DNA of 64,000 nucleotides from Gemmobacter lutimaris (GTDB taxonomy: Bacteria > Pseudomonadota > Alphaproteobacteria > Rhodobacterales > Rhodobacteraceae): positions 109,601 to 173,600 of the forward strand of contig NZ_QXXQ01000008.1 of the NCBI RefSeq assembly GCF_003570715.1, written 5' to 3'. Made by a program: the position numbers and the translations under genes. Within the stretch, counting starts at the first letter, position 1, and every line of letters begins with the position of its first letter. This document shows positions 42,914 through 51,204 of this stretch, piece by piece. Under the pieces are notes generated by a model, which was not told the DNA's origin, did not search any database, and saw only the letters and a program-made list of their open reading frames with translations.

Positions 42914-44482
42914 TCAATACCACATATCCGCGACCTCGGCCTTCCGCCGCGCCACGAAATCGCGCAGCGCCTCGTCAACGCCCTCGTCCAGCGCCGGGGC
43001 CTCATATTCCGCCAGCCGCCGCTTCCACAGCTTGTTGGCGCGGCTCGCGGCATCTTCCGACCCCGCAGCCTCCCATTTCTCGAAAGGCTCGTTGTCGGAA
43101 AGCTCGCTGTCCCAGAAGGCCGTTTCGTAATGGCCCATCGTATGCGTGCAGCCGAAGAAATGGTTGCCCGGCCCCACTTCGGCGAAGGCATCGACGGCAA
43201 GCTGGTCGTCATCGACCTGCACGCCCTTCAGATAGGAATGCAGCGCGCCGCAAAGGTCGGCGTCCAGCATGAATTTCTCGTAGGACATCGACAGCAGGCC
43301 GTCGAGGAACCCGGCGGAATGCAGGATGTAATTCGCGCCGCAATGGATGGCCGAGAGCATGGACATCGTGCCCTCCATCATCGCCTGTGCGTCGGGCAGT
43401 TTCGAGGTGGTGAAATTTCCCGCGCAGCGCAGGGGCAGGTTAAGCCGCCGGGCAAGCTGGCCGATGACCATGCTGCCGATGGCGGGCTCGGGCGTCCCGA
43501 ACGTGGGGCTGCCAGACCGCAGGCTCATCGAGGACAGGAAGTTGCCAAAGACCACCGGCGCGCCGGGGCGTTCAAGCTGCGTCAGCGCGCAACCGGCCAG
43601 TGTTTCGGCCAATGCCTGCGCGATGGCGCCCGCGCTGGTGACCGGCCCCATGGCGCCGCCGAGGATGAAAGGCACGAGGATGGTGCCCTGCCCGGCGCGA
43701 GCATATTCCCGCATGCCGCGTGTCATCGTGCCATCCCAGACCAGCGGCGAGTTCACATTGAAATTGCCCATGATCACGCAATTGCGGTCGGCCATATCGG
43801 CACCGAACAGGATGCGGACCATCTCCACGCTGTCGGCGGCCCGTTCCGCCGCCGTGACCGAACCCAGAAAAGCGCGGTCGGAATATTTGATATGGGCATA
43901 GACCATATCCAGATGGCGCTTGTTCACCGGCACGTCGGTCGGTTCGCAGATCGTGCCGCCGGAATGGTGGAACCACGGGGAAGACTGTGCCAGTTTGATG
44001 AAACTGGTGAAATCCTCGATCGTGCCGAAGCGGCGGCCCCGGTCGAGGTCCATCACGAAGGGGCTGCCATAGGCCGGGGCGAAGACCACGTTGCGCCCGC
44101 CGATCTGCACATTGTTCGCCGGGTTGCGGGCGTGCTGGGTGAATTCGGCCGGGGCGGTGCGCACGATCTCGCGCAGCATGCCGGGTTCGAACTTCACTGA
44201 AACGCCCTCCACCTTCGCCCCGGCGCGGCGCCACAGATCCAGCGCCTCGGGGTCGTCGCGGAATTCCAGCCCGGTTTCCGCCAGAATGCGGTCGGCGGCG
44301 GCCTCGATCTTCAGCAGATTTTCCTCGCCCATCACATCATAGGTAGGGATACCCCGCGTGATATAGGGCACATGCACACCGCGCGTGGCGCCAGTGCCGC
44401 GCTCGCTGCGGCGCATGTCGCGCCCGCCGCTGCGCCGCCGCCCGCGGGCAGACTCATTCATTTCGGTGTTGAGGTCATCCAT
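42914..44482 (-). CDS. Trimethylamine methyltransferase (MttB) superfamily protein
   Basis: A 522-aa MttB-superfamily protein with no in-frame TAG, so it is the non-pyrrolysine type. Conserved blocks include FAPAYGSPFVMDLDRG, FHHSGGTICEPTDVPVN, SAIHCGANYILHSAGFLDG and GGAMGPVTSAGAIAQALAET. An Arg-rich N-terminal tail precedes the barrel. Known non-Pyl members demethylate glycine betaine, proline betaine or carnitine and pass the methyl to a corrinoid protein; no corrinoid protein gene is visible nearby. Its mode of action in this organism is open. Confidence 0.88.
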   Translation of the reverse strand: MDDLNTEMNESARGRRRSGGRDMRRSERGTGATRGVHVPYITRGIPTYDVMGEENLLKIEAAADRILAETGLEFRDDPEALDLWRRAGAKVEGVSVKFEPGMLREIVRTAPAEFTQHARNPANNVQIGGRNVVFAPAYGSPFVMDLDRGRRFGTIEDFTSFIKLAQSSPWFHHSGGTICEPTDVPVNKRHLDMVYAHIKYSDRAFLGSVTAAERAADSVEMVRILFGADMADRNCVIMGNFNVNSPLVWDGTMTRGMREYARAGQGTILVPFILGGAMGPVTSAGAIAQALAETLAGCALTQLERPGAPVVFGNFLSSMSLRSGSPTFGTPEPAIGSMVIGQLARRLNLPLRCAGNFTTSKLPDAQAMMEGTMSMLSAIHCGANYILHSAGFLDGLLSMSYEKFMLDADLCGALHSYLKGVQVDDDQLAVDAFAEVGPGNHFFGCTHTMGHYETAFWDSELSDNEPFEKWEAAGSEDAASRANKLWKRRLAEYEAPALDEGVDEALRDFVARRKAEVADMWY

Positions 44483-44579
44483 GAGGTCACCTGTGGCAAA
44501 GCGTCGAACTGCCCGAGCTTAGGCGCGGTTCCGGCCGGTTGTGACGTGCAGAAAAAAGGCCCGAGTCGATGATCTGAGG

Positions 44580-45503
44580 TTATATACCCGCGGCGAATTC
44601 GTCGATGATCCAGTCCCGGAAGGCGATGGCGGCGGGGGACGGGTCGCGGCCAAGCGGTTGAAGCACATGATAGCCTTCCTCCAGCATCACGCGACGCCCG
44701 CCGACAGGGATCAGCCGCCCTTCCGTCAGATAGGGATTGATCAGTGTAGCCCAGCCAAGCGCCACGCCCTCGCCATGCAGCGCTGCATGAACCGTATCGG
44801 TATAATGGTTGAACCGCAGGCGGCTGGTATCCGATGCCTTGCCAATGGCGGGTGAGTCCCCCGCCAGTTTGGCCCAGGACCGCCAGGACAGCCAGGCCGG
44901 GTCCACCCAGTCGGAGGCCAGAAGCGGCATCCTTGCCAGTTCGGCGGTGGCCGCCTGCATGCCCAGCCGGGCCAGCAGCCGGGGGCTGCATACCGGGAAC
45001 ACCTCGTCGGCGATACGGGCGAGACTGCGCGCGTCGTCGAACGGCGGCTTGCCATAGCGGATCGACAGGTCCAGCCGGTCGCGTCGCAAGTCGGTGATGC
45101 TGTCCTCGGCCACCAAACGCAGCTTGATGTCGGGATAGGCCGCGCGAAATTCAGACAGGCGGGGCAATAGCCAGAAATGGGTGAAGGCCAAGGTGGCGCC
45201 GACGGTGATGCTGTCATTCACCACGGGTTGGCGGATCGTCTCGATCATCTCTGCGATGCGCTGGAATGAGCCTGACAGCACCGAGGATAGCGCCACCCCC
45301 TGCGGGGTGAGCACGACCTTGCGATGGGCGCGCACGAAAAGCGCAGTGTTCAGTTCGGCCTCTAGTTGCTTGATCTGCCGACTCACCGCTGCCTGCGTCA
45401 CCCCCAATTCGGTGGCGGCTCGCGTGAAACTCTCCAGTCGCGCCGCCGCCTCGAAGGTGGACAGCGCGCCCAGCGAGGAAATCGTACGTCGCAGACTGAC
45501 CAT
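44580..45503 (-). CDS. LysR-family regulator (GcvA-like)
   Basis: A 307-aa LysR protein. The helix-turn-helix is RLESFTRAATELGVTQAAVS, and the effector domain has the GcvA-type segments FWLLPRLSEFRAAYPDIKLR and RLDLSIRYGKPPFDD. AGGAGGT precedes the ATG at 45503. It is divergent from the betaine ABC transporter genes and likely activates them. A start at 45611 was rejected because the extra 36 residues have no similarity. Confidence 0.92.
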   Translation of the reverse strand: MVSLRRTISSLGALSTFEAAARLESFTRAATELGVTQAAVSRQIKQLEAELNTALFVRAHRKVVLTPQGVALSSVLSGSFQRIAEMIETIRQPVVNDSITVGATLAFTHFWLLPRLSEFRAAYPDIKLRLVAEDSITDLRRDRLDLSIRYGKPPFDDARSLARIADEVFPVCSPRLLARLGMQAATAELARMPLLASDWVDPAWLSWRSWAKLAGDSPAIGKASDTSRLRFNHYTDTVHAALHGEGVALGWATLINPYLTEGRLIPVGGRRVMLEEGYHVLQPLGRDPSPAAIAFRDWIIDEFAAGI

Positions 45504-45535
45504 TTTCGACCTCCTGTCGCGCTTTTCCGAAACGC

Positions 45536-45550
45536 ATAATCTGAAGTTAT
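45536..45550. promoter_or_regulatory. Candidate LysR binding motif
   Basis: ATAATCTGAAGTTAT, a short dyad with ATAA and TTAT ends and a T-N11-A core, lies 33 nt upstream of the LysR start in the divergent region with the transporter genes. Confidence 0.4.
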
Positions 45551-45682
45551 CCAAACGTCGAGAATTTTTGCGGTTGAGCGAAAAGCTTCCGCAACGGAAC
45601 TTCACCGGCACTTACCAGTCGGCGGGACAAGCCGACAAAGCAACAGGCCGGGGAGGCGCCTCCCCGGCGCAGGGAGCAAATG

Positions 45683-46648
45683 ATGAAAGCCAGCCTCTTC
45701 GTGACTTCGGCCGTTCTGGCCACGATCGCCACAGCCCAGACCGCCGCCGCCTGCGGCGAGGTGACGATTACCGAAATGAACTGGGCCTCGGCCGGGATCG
45801 TGACCGGCGTATCGAAATTCCTTATGGAACAAGGATATGGCTGCACAGTTACAGTGGTTCCCTCGAACACTGTGCCTGCGCTGGCCTCGGTGGCGGAAAC
45901 CGGGAAGCCCGATATTGTCACCGAACTCTGGCTGAACTCGCTGCCCGAATACAAGCCGCTGGAAGAAGCGGGCAAGGTCAAGACCGTGGCGCATGTGCTG
46001 TCCGATGGCGGGGTCGAGGGCTGGTGGATTCCCGATTATCTGGCGGCCGAACATCCCGAACTGACCAAGATCGACGGTATTCTGGCGCATCCCGACATGG
46101 TGGGCGGCGTGTTCAACAATTGCCCCGAAGGCTGGGGTTGCCGCGTCGCAAATGATAACCTGAAGGTCGCCTATGATTTCGCTGGCCACGGCATGACGGT
46201 CTTCGACCATGGTTCGGGCGAGACTCTGGCCGCCTCCATCGCTTCGGCCTATGCCGACAAGAAACCGTGGTTCGGCTATTACTGGGCGCCGACCGCGGTT
46301 CTGGGCAAATACCCGATGGTGAAGGTCGATGTCGGCCCCTATGACGCCGAGGCGCATGTCTGCACCCAGACCGTCGGTTGTGCCAATCCGCAGAAATCGG
46401 ATTTCCCCAGCGCCGAGGTCGTGACTGCCGTGACCACCGATTTCGCCGCACGCGAACCGGCCGTCGTCGATCTGATGTCCAAAGTGGCCTTCACCAATCA
46501 GCAGATGGGCGAGGTTCTGGCCTGGCAGGAAGAAAACAAGGCGTCCATCGACGAATCCGTGGTGCATTTCCTGATGACCTACCCGGATGTCTGGACCGCT
46601 TGGGTGAGCCCGGAAGCCAAGGAAAAACTGGCTGCTTTCGCACAGTGA
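45683..46648 (+). CDS. Betaine-type ABC transporter, substrate-binding protein
   Basis: A 321-aa OpuAC/ProX-family binding protein with an N-terminal signal peptide (MKASLFVTSAVLATIATAQT) cut near residue 25. The mature part starts CGEVTITEMNWASAG. Several Trp and Tyr residues (TELWLNSLPEY, EGWWIPDYL, WFGYYWAPTAV) would form an aromatic cage for a quaternary ammonium group. The second ATG (45683) is better spaced from GGGAG than 45680. Ligand could be glycine betaine, proline betaine or choline. Confidence 0.92.
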   Translation: MKASLFVTSAVLATIATAQTAAACGEVTITEMNWASAGIVTGVSKFLMEQGYGCTVTVVPSNTVPALASVAETGKPDIVTELWLNSLPEYKPLEEAGKVKTVAHVLSDGGVEGWWIPDYLAAEHPELTKIDGILAHPDMVGGVFNNCPEGWGCRVANDNLKVAYDFAGHGMTVFDHGSGETLAASIASAYADKKPWFGYYWAPTAVLGKYPMVKVDVGPYDAEAHVCTQTVGCANPQKSDFPSAEVVTAVTTDFAAREPAVVDLMSKVAFTNQQMGEVLAWQEENKASIDESVVHFLMTYPDVWTAWVSPEAKEKLAAFAQ

Positions 46649-46656
46649 CCCTGATC

Positions 46657-46677
46657 GGGGGGCGGATTGCGCCCCCC
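46657..46677 (+). other. Intercistronic hairpin after binding-protein gene
   Basis: GGGGGGCG (46657-46664) and CGCCCCCC (46670-46677) form an 8-bp stem with a 5-nt loop between the binding-protein and permease genes. It probably stabilises the upstream message or partly terminates. Confidence 0.5.
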
Positions 46678-46695
46678 AGTTTCCGGTGAGGACCG

Positions 46696-47736
46696 ATGGC
46701 AGCCTATACCCAACTTTTCGATACGCTGGGCCTGCGCGCCTGGTGCGATGCCGGTTCGACCGGCGGGCCGATGACCATGGCGCAGCTACTGGCCAAGGCC
46801 AAGGCGCAATCCGGCGGGGCCGAGGAGGTCGCATTCTGGTCGCGGCCTTTCCCGTCGCTCGATGTGCTGAATGAAAGCTGCAATGCCATCTGGCGCACGC
46901 GCGATCTGACCGCAGCCGTTGAAAGCCTGTTCATGGGCATGAAAGACGGGCTGAAGCTGGTGCTTGACCCGCTGACCCAGCCGCTGAGCTGGGCGCTGAC
47001 GGGCACGCTGAAGGGTTTTGCCTTCCTGCCCTGGTGGCTGACGATGCTGCTGGTCCTGTTGGTGGTGCAGCGCGTGACCCGCTCGCGTGGCCTGACCGCC
47101 TTCGTTGGCGCGGCCATGCTGGGGCTGGCGCTCATCGATCATTTCGACGCCGCGATCCAGACATTTGCCATCATCCTCGTCTGCACGGCGATTTCGGTGC
47201 TGCTCGGCCTGCCCATCGGCATCCTGATGTCGAAAAGCGACCGGGCGCAGAAGGCGGTGCTGCCGGTTCTGGACCTGCTGCAAACCCTGCCATCCTTCGT
47301 ATACCTGATCCCGCTGATCTTCCTGTTCAGCGTAACCGAGCCAAAGCTTTATGGCATCGCCATCATCCTTTACGCCATCGTGCCGATCATCCGGCTGACC
47401 GATCTGGGCATCCGTCTGGTTGATCCCGATGTGACCGAGGCCGCCGATGCCTTCGGCATGACCCGCTGGCAGAAACTGGTGAAGGTCGAGTTGCCGCTGG
47501 CGCTGCCCAATATCATGGCGGGTCTGAACCAGACCATCATGATGAGCCTCGCAATGGTCGTCATCGCTTCGCTCGTGTCGGCGCCGGGCCTGGGCGTGCT
47601 GGTGCTGCGCGGCATCAACAACCTTGAACTGGGCGTGGGTCTGGTGGCCGGTCTGGGCATCGTGCTGCTGGCCATCATCCTCGATCGGGTGACCAAGACC
47701 GCGCTGTCGCGCATGAATGCCGGAGACCAGCCATGA
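46696..47736 (+). CDS. Betaine-type ABC transporter, permease
   Basis: A 346-aa ProW/OpuAB-type permease. The C-terminal 250 residues hold about six to seven membrane helices and the coupling segment EAADAFGMTRWQKLVKVELP. The first 95 residues form an extra N-terminal region (LGLRAWCDAGSTGGPMTMAQ) before the first helix, longer than in minimal permeases. It is coupled to the ATPase gene by ATGA overlap. Confidence 0.92.
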   Translation: MAAYTQLFDTLGLRAWCDAGSTGGPMTMAQLLAKAKAQSGGAEEVAFWSRPFPSLDVLNESCNAIWRTRDLTAAVESLFMGMKDGLKLVLDPLTQPLSWALTGTLKGFAFLPWWLTMLLVLLVVQRVTRSRGLTAFVGAAMLGLALIDHFDAAIQTFAIILVCTAISVLLGLPIGILMSKSDRAQKAVLPVLDLLQTLPSFVYLIPLIFLFSVTEPKLYGIAIILYAIVPIIRLTDLGIRLVDPDVTEAADAFGMTRWQKLVKVELPLALPNIMAGLNQTIMMSLAMVVIASLVSAPGLGVLVLRGINNLELGVGLVAGLGIVLLAIILDRVTKTALSRMNAGDQP

Positions 47737-48767
47737 ACGCGCCCGCCCCGGTCAAGATTTCGGTCCGCAATCTCTACAAGATCTTCGGGCCGCGCCCCGA
47801 GGCGGCGCTCGCCGATGTCCGGAAGGGCATGGGCAAGACCGAGCTTCTGGAAAACGGCAAGCATGTGCTGGGCCTGTCTGACATCAACATCGACATGCGG
47901 GCGGGACAGATCACCGTCATCATGGGGCTGTCGGGGTCAGGAAAATCCACGCTGGTGCGCCATCTGAACCGTCTGATTGAGCCGACGACCGGTCAGATCC
48001 TGATTGACGGCACCGATGTCACCGGTCTGTCGCCCGAAGGGCTGCGCAGGCTGCGGCAGGACCAGATGACCATGGTGTTCCAGAAATTCGCGCTGCTGCC
48101 GCATCGCACGGTTCTGGAAAACGCGGCGCTGGCGCTGGAGGTCAAGGGCGTGCCGCTGGCCGAACGCAGTGCCGAGGCAATGAAGTGGCTGGAGCGTGTG
48201 GGTCTGGGCAATTTCGCCGACCGCCATCCGCACCGGCTGTCGGGAGGGATGCAGCAGCGGGTCGGCATTGCCCGCGCGCTGGCCTCCAACGCGCCGATCC
48301 TGCTGATGGACGAGGCGTTCTCGGCGCTTGACCCGCTGATCCGCACCGACATGCAGAACCTGCTGCTGCAATTGCAGACGGAACTGCACAAGACCATCAT
48401 CTTCATCAGTCACGATCTGGACGAGGCGCTGAAGCTCGCGGATCATCTGGTCATCCTGAAGGATGGCTGCGTGGTGCAACAGGGCGACCCGCAGGGCATC
48501 GTGCTGCATCCGCGCGATCCCTACATCGTGGACTTCGTCAGCGACATCAACCGCGCTCGCGTTTTGCGGGTGCGGTCGGTGATGACGCCGGGCCTGTCAG
48601 ACGACATGCCGCCCGAGACGGTGGATACGGAAACCACACTGGAGGCGCTGATCGCGCTGTCCGATGGCGACACCCATCGCGCCTATACCGTTCTGAACAA
48701 GGGCCAGCCCGCCGGGCGGATCGACATGCGCGACGTGGTGCGCGCGCTCGTCCCCAAGGTGGGTTGA
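47733..48767 (+). CDS. Betaine-type ABC transporter, ATP-binding protein
   Basis: A 344-aa ProV-type ATPase. It has an N-terminal ISVRNLYKIFGPRPE segment typical of the family, Walker A GLSGSGKS, signature LSGGMQQRVGIARAL and Walker B ILLMDEAFSALD. The C-terminal 70 residues look like a shortened CBS region (DTHRAYTVLNKGQPAGRIDM), possibly an osmotic or nucleotide sensor. Confidence 0.94.
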   Translation: MNAPAPVKISVRNLYKIFGPRPEAALADVRKGMGKTELLENGKHVLGLSDINIDMRAGQITVIMGLSGSGKSTLVRHLNRLIEPTTGQILIDGTDVTGLSPEGLRRLRQDQMTMVFQKFALLPHRTVLENAALALEVKGVPLAERSAEAMKWLERVGLGNFADRHPHRLSGGMQQRVGIARALASNAPILLMDEAFSALDPLIRTDMQNLLLQLQTELHKTIIFISHDLDEALKLADHLVILKDGCVVQQGDPQGIVLHPRDPYIVDFVSDINRARVLRVRSVMTPGLSDDMPPETVDTETTLEALIALSDGDTHRAYTVLNKGQPAGRIDMRDVVRALVPKVG

Positions 48768-48814
48768 CCGCACAGCTTTTCCTCCTCCCCCTCCTCCTTT
48801 CAGGAAACACTGTC

Positions 48815-50044
48815 ATGCAAGACGATCTCCTTTCTCTGCTGAACGAACAACGCTCGGGCTTTTCGCTGGCCCGGCCCTTCTATGCCGACCCGGATGTCTT
48901 TGCCGAAGACCTGCGCGCCATCTGGCAGCGCGAATGGATCTTCGCCGCCTCGATCGCCGAGTTTCCCAAGACCGGCAGCTATGTAACGCTGCAACTGGGC
49001 GCCTATCCGGTTGTCGTGGTGCGTGGTGCGGATGGTGTGATCCGCGCGTTCCACAATGTCTGCCGCCATCGCGGACAGCGCATCTGTTCCAAACCCTCGG
49101 GTCAGGCGGCGAAGCTGGTCTGCCCCTACCACCAATGGACCTATGACCCGGACGGCCGCCTGCTGTGGGCGCGCGACATGGGCACCGATTTCGACGCGTC
49201 CAAGCACGGGCTGAAGCCGGTTCATTGCGCGCAGGCCGCCGGAATGGTGTTCATCTGTCTGGCCGAGGAGGCGCCGGATTTCGCCGCCGTGCAGGCCGAG
49301 GCCGACCGCTATGCCGCGCGGCATGGCATGGCCGACCTGAAAGTCGCCTTCCAGTCGCGCATCGTCGAGGCGGGCAACTGGAAACTGGTGCTGGAAAACA
49401 ACCGCGAATGCTATCATTGCGCCGGGTCGCATCCGTCGCTGTGCCGCACCTTCAGCGATGACCCCGATCTGGTCGGTTCCGATGACAGCCTGTCCTCGCC
49501 CGCAGGCGCCGCGCATGTGAACCGCTGCGAAGAGGCGGGGTTGCCCTCGCGCTATGTCATCGCGCCGAACGAGCAATGGCGCCTGGTCCGCATTCCCTTT
49601 GTAGGCGAGGCGGTCAGCTACACGATGGACGGTGCCGCCGCCGCGCCGCGCCTGCCGGGCATGCCCTTCGCCAATGCCGGTTCGTTGCTGTTCTTCCACT
49701 ATCCGAACACCTGGAACCATTTCCTGTCGGATCATGTGCTGAACTTCCGCGTTCTGCCGATCAGCGCGACCGAAACCGAGGTGGTGACCACCTGGCTGGT
49801 GCACAAGGATGCGGTGGAAGGGCGCGACTACGATCTGAAACGCCTGACAGAAGTGTGGCTTGCGACCAATGACGAGGATCGTCGCGTGGTCGAGGAGAAC
49901 CAGATCGGTGTCACCTCGCCCGCCTATGAACCCGGTCCCTATTCGGCGAAGCAGGAAAGCGGCGTGATCCAGTTTGTTGACTGGTATGTCCGTGCGATGA
50001 TCGCGGCGCAGGCGCCCGGCGGTGCCCGTCTGGCGGCGGAGTGA
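48815..50044 (+). CDS. Rieske-type betaine demethylase, oxygenase component
   Basis: A 409-aa Rieske non-haem iron oxygenase. The Rieske ligands are C83 and H85 in CRHRG and C103 and H106 in CPYHQW. The mononuclear iron site includes H201 and H206 in ECYHCAGSH. It resembles GbcA (glycine betaine to dimethylglycine) and Stc2 (stachydrine demethylase). Its reductase follows 4 nt later and the betaine transporter precedes it. AGGAAAC precedes the ATG at 48815. Choice between glycine betaine and proline betaine cannot be made by eye. Confidence 0.9.
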   Translation: MQDDLLSLLNEQRSGFSLARPFYADPDVFAEDLRAIWQREWIFAASIAEFPKTGSYVTLQLGAYPVVVVRGADGVIRAFHNVCRHRGQRICSKPSGQAAKLVCPYHQWTYDPDGRLLWARDMGTDFDASKHGLKPVHCAQAAGMVFICLAEEAPDFAAVQAEADRYAARHGMADLKVAFQSRIVEAGNWKLVLENNRECYHCAGSHPSLCRTFSDDPDLVGSDDSLSSPAGAAHVNRCEEAGLPSRYVIAPNEQWRLVRIPFVGEAVSYTMDGAAAAPRLPGMPFANAGSLLFFHYPNTWNHFLSDHVLNFRVLPISATETEVVTTWLVHKDAVEGRDYDLKRLTEVWLATNDEDRRVVEENQIGVTSPAYEPGPYSAKQESGVIQFVDWYVRAMIAAQAPGGARLAAE

Positions 50045-50048
50045 TCCG

Positions 50049-51107
50049 ATGCCGCAGCGCCAGAACTGGACGGCCGAGCCCTGGGATGACAGCGAAGAGC
50101 TTGAATGCGCCATGGTCATCCCCGAGGCGCCCGATTGCGCCACCATCGCCTTCCGCGCCCCTTCCGGGGCGTGGTTCGACTATCAGCCCGGTCAATTCCT
50201 GACGCTGGACCTGCCGCTGCCCTCGGGTCCGGTCAGCCGGACCTATACCATCTCGTCCTCGCCGTCGCGGCCGCTGTCGCTGTCGATTACCGTCAAGGCG
50301 CAGCCGGGGTCCGAAGGCACGCGTTGGCTGATCGACCATCTCAAGCCCGGCATGCGCCTCCGCGCCCATGGCCCGGCAGGGCAGTTCACCTTCCTGCGCC
50401 ACAAGGCGCCAAAATATCTGTTCATTTCGGCGGGTTCGGGCATCACCCCGATGATGTCCATGACGATGTGGGCCTGGGATTCGGGCGAGATGCCCGACAT
50501 CACCTTCGTCCATGCTGCCCGCCGCCCGGCCGAGATCATCTTCCGCCGACGGCTGGAACAGTTCGCCGCCCGTGTGCCGGGCTTGCAGCTGCGCTTCACC
50601 GTGGAAGAGGTGGACCCGTTCGAGGTCTGGCCCGGTTATCGCGGGCGGCTCAGCCAGATCATGCTGGGCCTGATGGCGCCGGATTATCTGGAACGTGAGA
50701 TCTTCTGCTGCGGCCCCGAGCCGTTCATGCGGGCGGTGCGCGAGATGCTGGCCTCGCTGGGCTATGACATGGCGCGCTATCACGAGGAAAGCTTTGCCGC
50801 CCCCGCACTGGTCGAACAGCCGGTCGAGACGGTGGAACTTGGCGGTGCTGCCAGCGTGACCTTCGCGCTGTCGGGCAAAACGCTGGGCTGCGACGGATCG
50901 GAAACCGTGCTGACCGTGGCGAAACGCGCCGGGCTGAACATCCCGTCCAGTTGCAACTTCGGCCTTTGCGGCACCTGCAAGGTGAAGAAAACCTCTGGCG
51001 AAGTGGTCATGGTGCATAACGGTGGCATCTCGGATGACGAGATCGACGAGGGGCTGATCCTCGCCTGTTGTTCGCATCCGCAGGGTGCAATTACCGTCGA
51101 GGTCTGA
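50049..51107 (+). CDS. Ferredoxin-type reductase for the Rieske demethylase
   Basis: A 352-aa flavoprotein reductase (GbcB-type). FAD site SRTYTISS at about 63-70, NAD site SAGSGITP at 127-134, and a C-terminal plant-type [2Fe-2S] ferredoxin with C302, C307, C310 and C340 or C341 (CNFGLCGTC). It passes electrons from NAD(P)H to the oxygenase. A start at 50022 was rejected in favour of 50049, which has GGAG upstream. Confidence 0.93.
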   Translation: MPQRQNWTAEPWDDSEELECAMVIPEAPDCATIAFRAPSGAWFDYQPGQFLTLDLPLPSGPVSRTYTISSSPSRPLSLSITVKAQPGSEGTRWLIDHLKPGMRLRAHGPAGQFTFLRHKAPKYLFISAGSGITPMMSMTMWAWDSGEMPDITFVHAARRPAEIIFRRRLEQFAARVPGLQLRFTVEEVDPFEVWPGYRGRLSQIMLGLMAPDYLEREIFCCGPEPFMRAVREMLASLGYDMARYHEESFAAPALVEQPVETVELGGAASVTFALSGKTLGCDGSETVLTVAKRAGLNIPSSCNFGLCGTCKVKKTSGEVVMVHNGGISDDEIDEGLILACCSHPQGAITVEV

Positions 51108-51120
51108 CCGGCCGCCCCTT

Positions 51121-51152
51121 CATGTGCAGCAAGAATTTTCTTGCTGCACATG
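51121..51152. terminator. 15-bp-arm palindrome after the reductase gene
   Basis: Two perfect 15-bp arms (51121-51135 and 51138-51152) with a TT centre, 13 nt after the reductase stop and 52 nt before the next gene start. CTTTTG follows downstream on the plus strand. It could be a terminator for the betaine operon or an operator for the next gene; the T-run is short. Confidence 0.65.
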
Positions 51153-51204
51153 TGCTTTTGTGTGCATCAAGCATATATTCGCTACACACAAGCCGGACCC
51201 TGCC

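Noticed and set aside
42914..44482. Pyrrolysine-containing MttB
   Set aside because: The frame has no internal TAG codon, so it is the non-pyrrolysine type.
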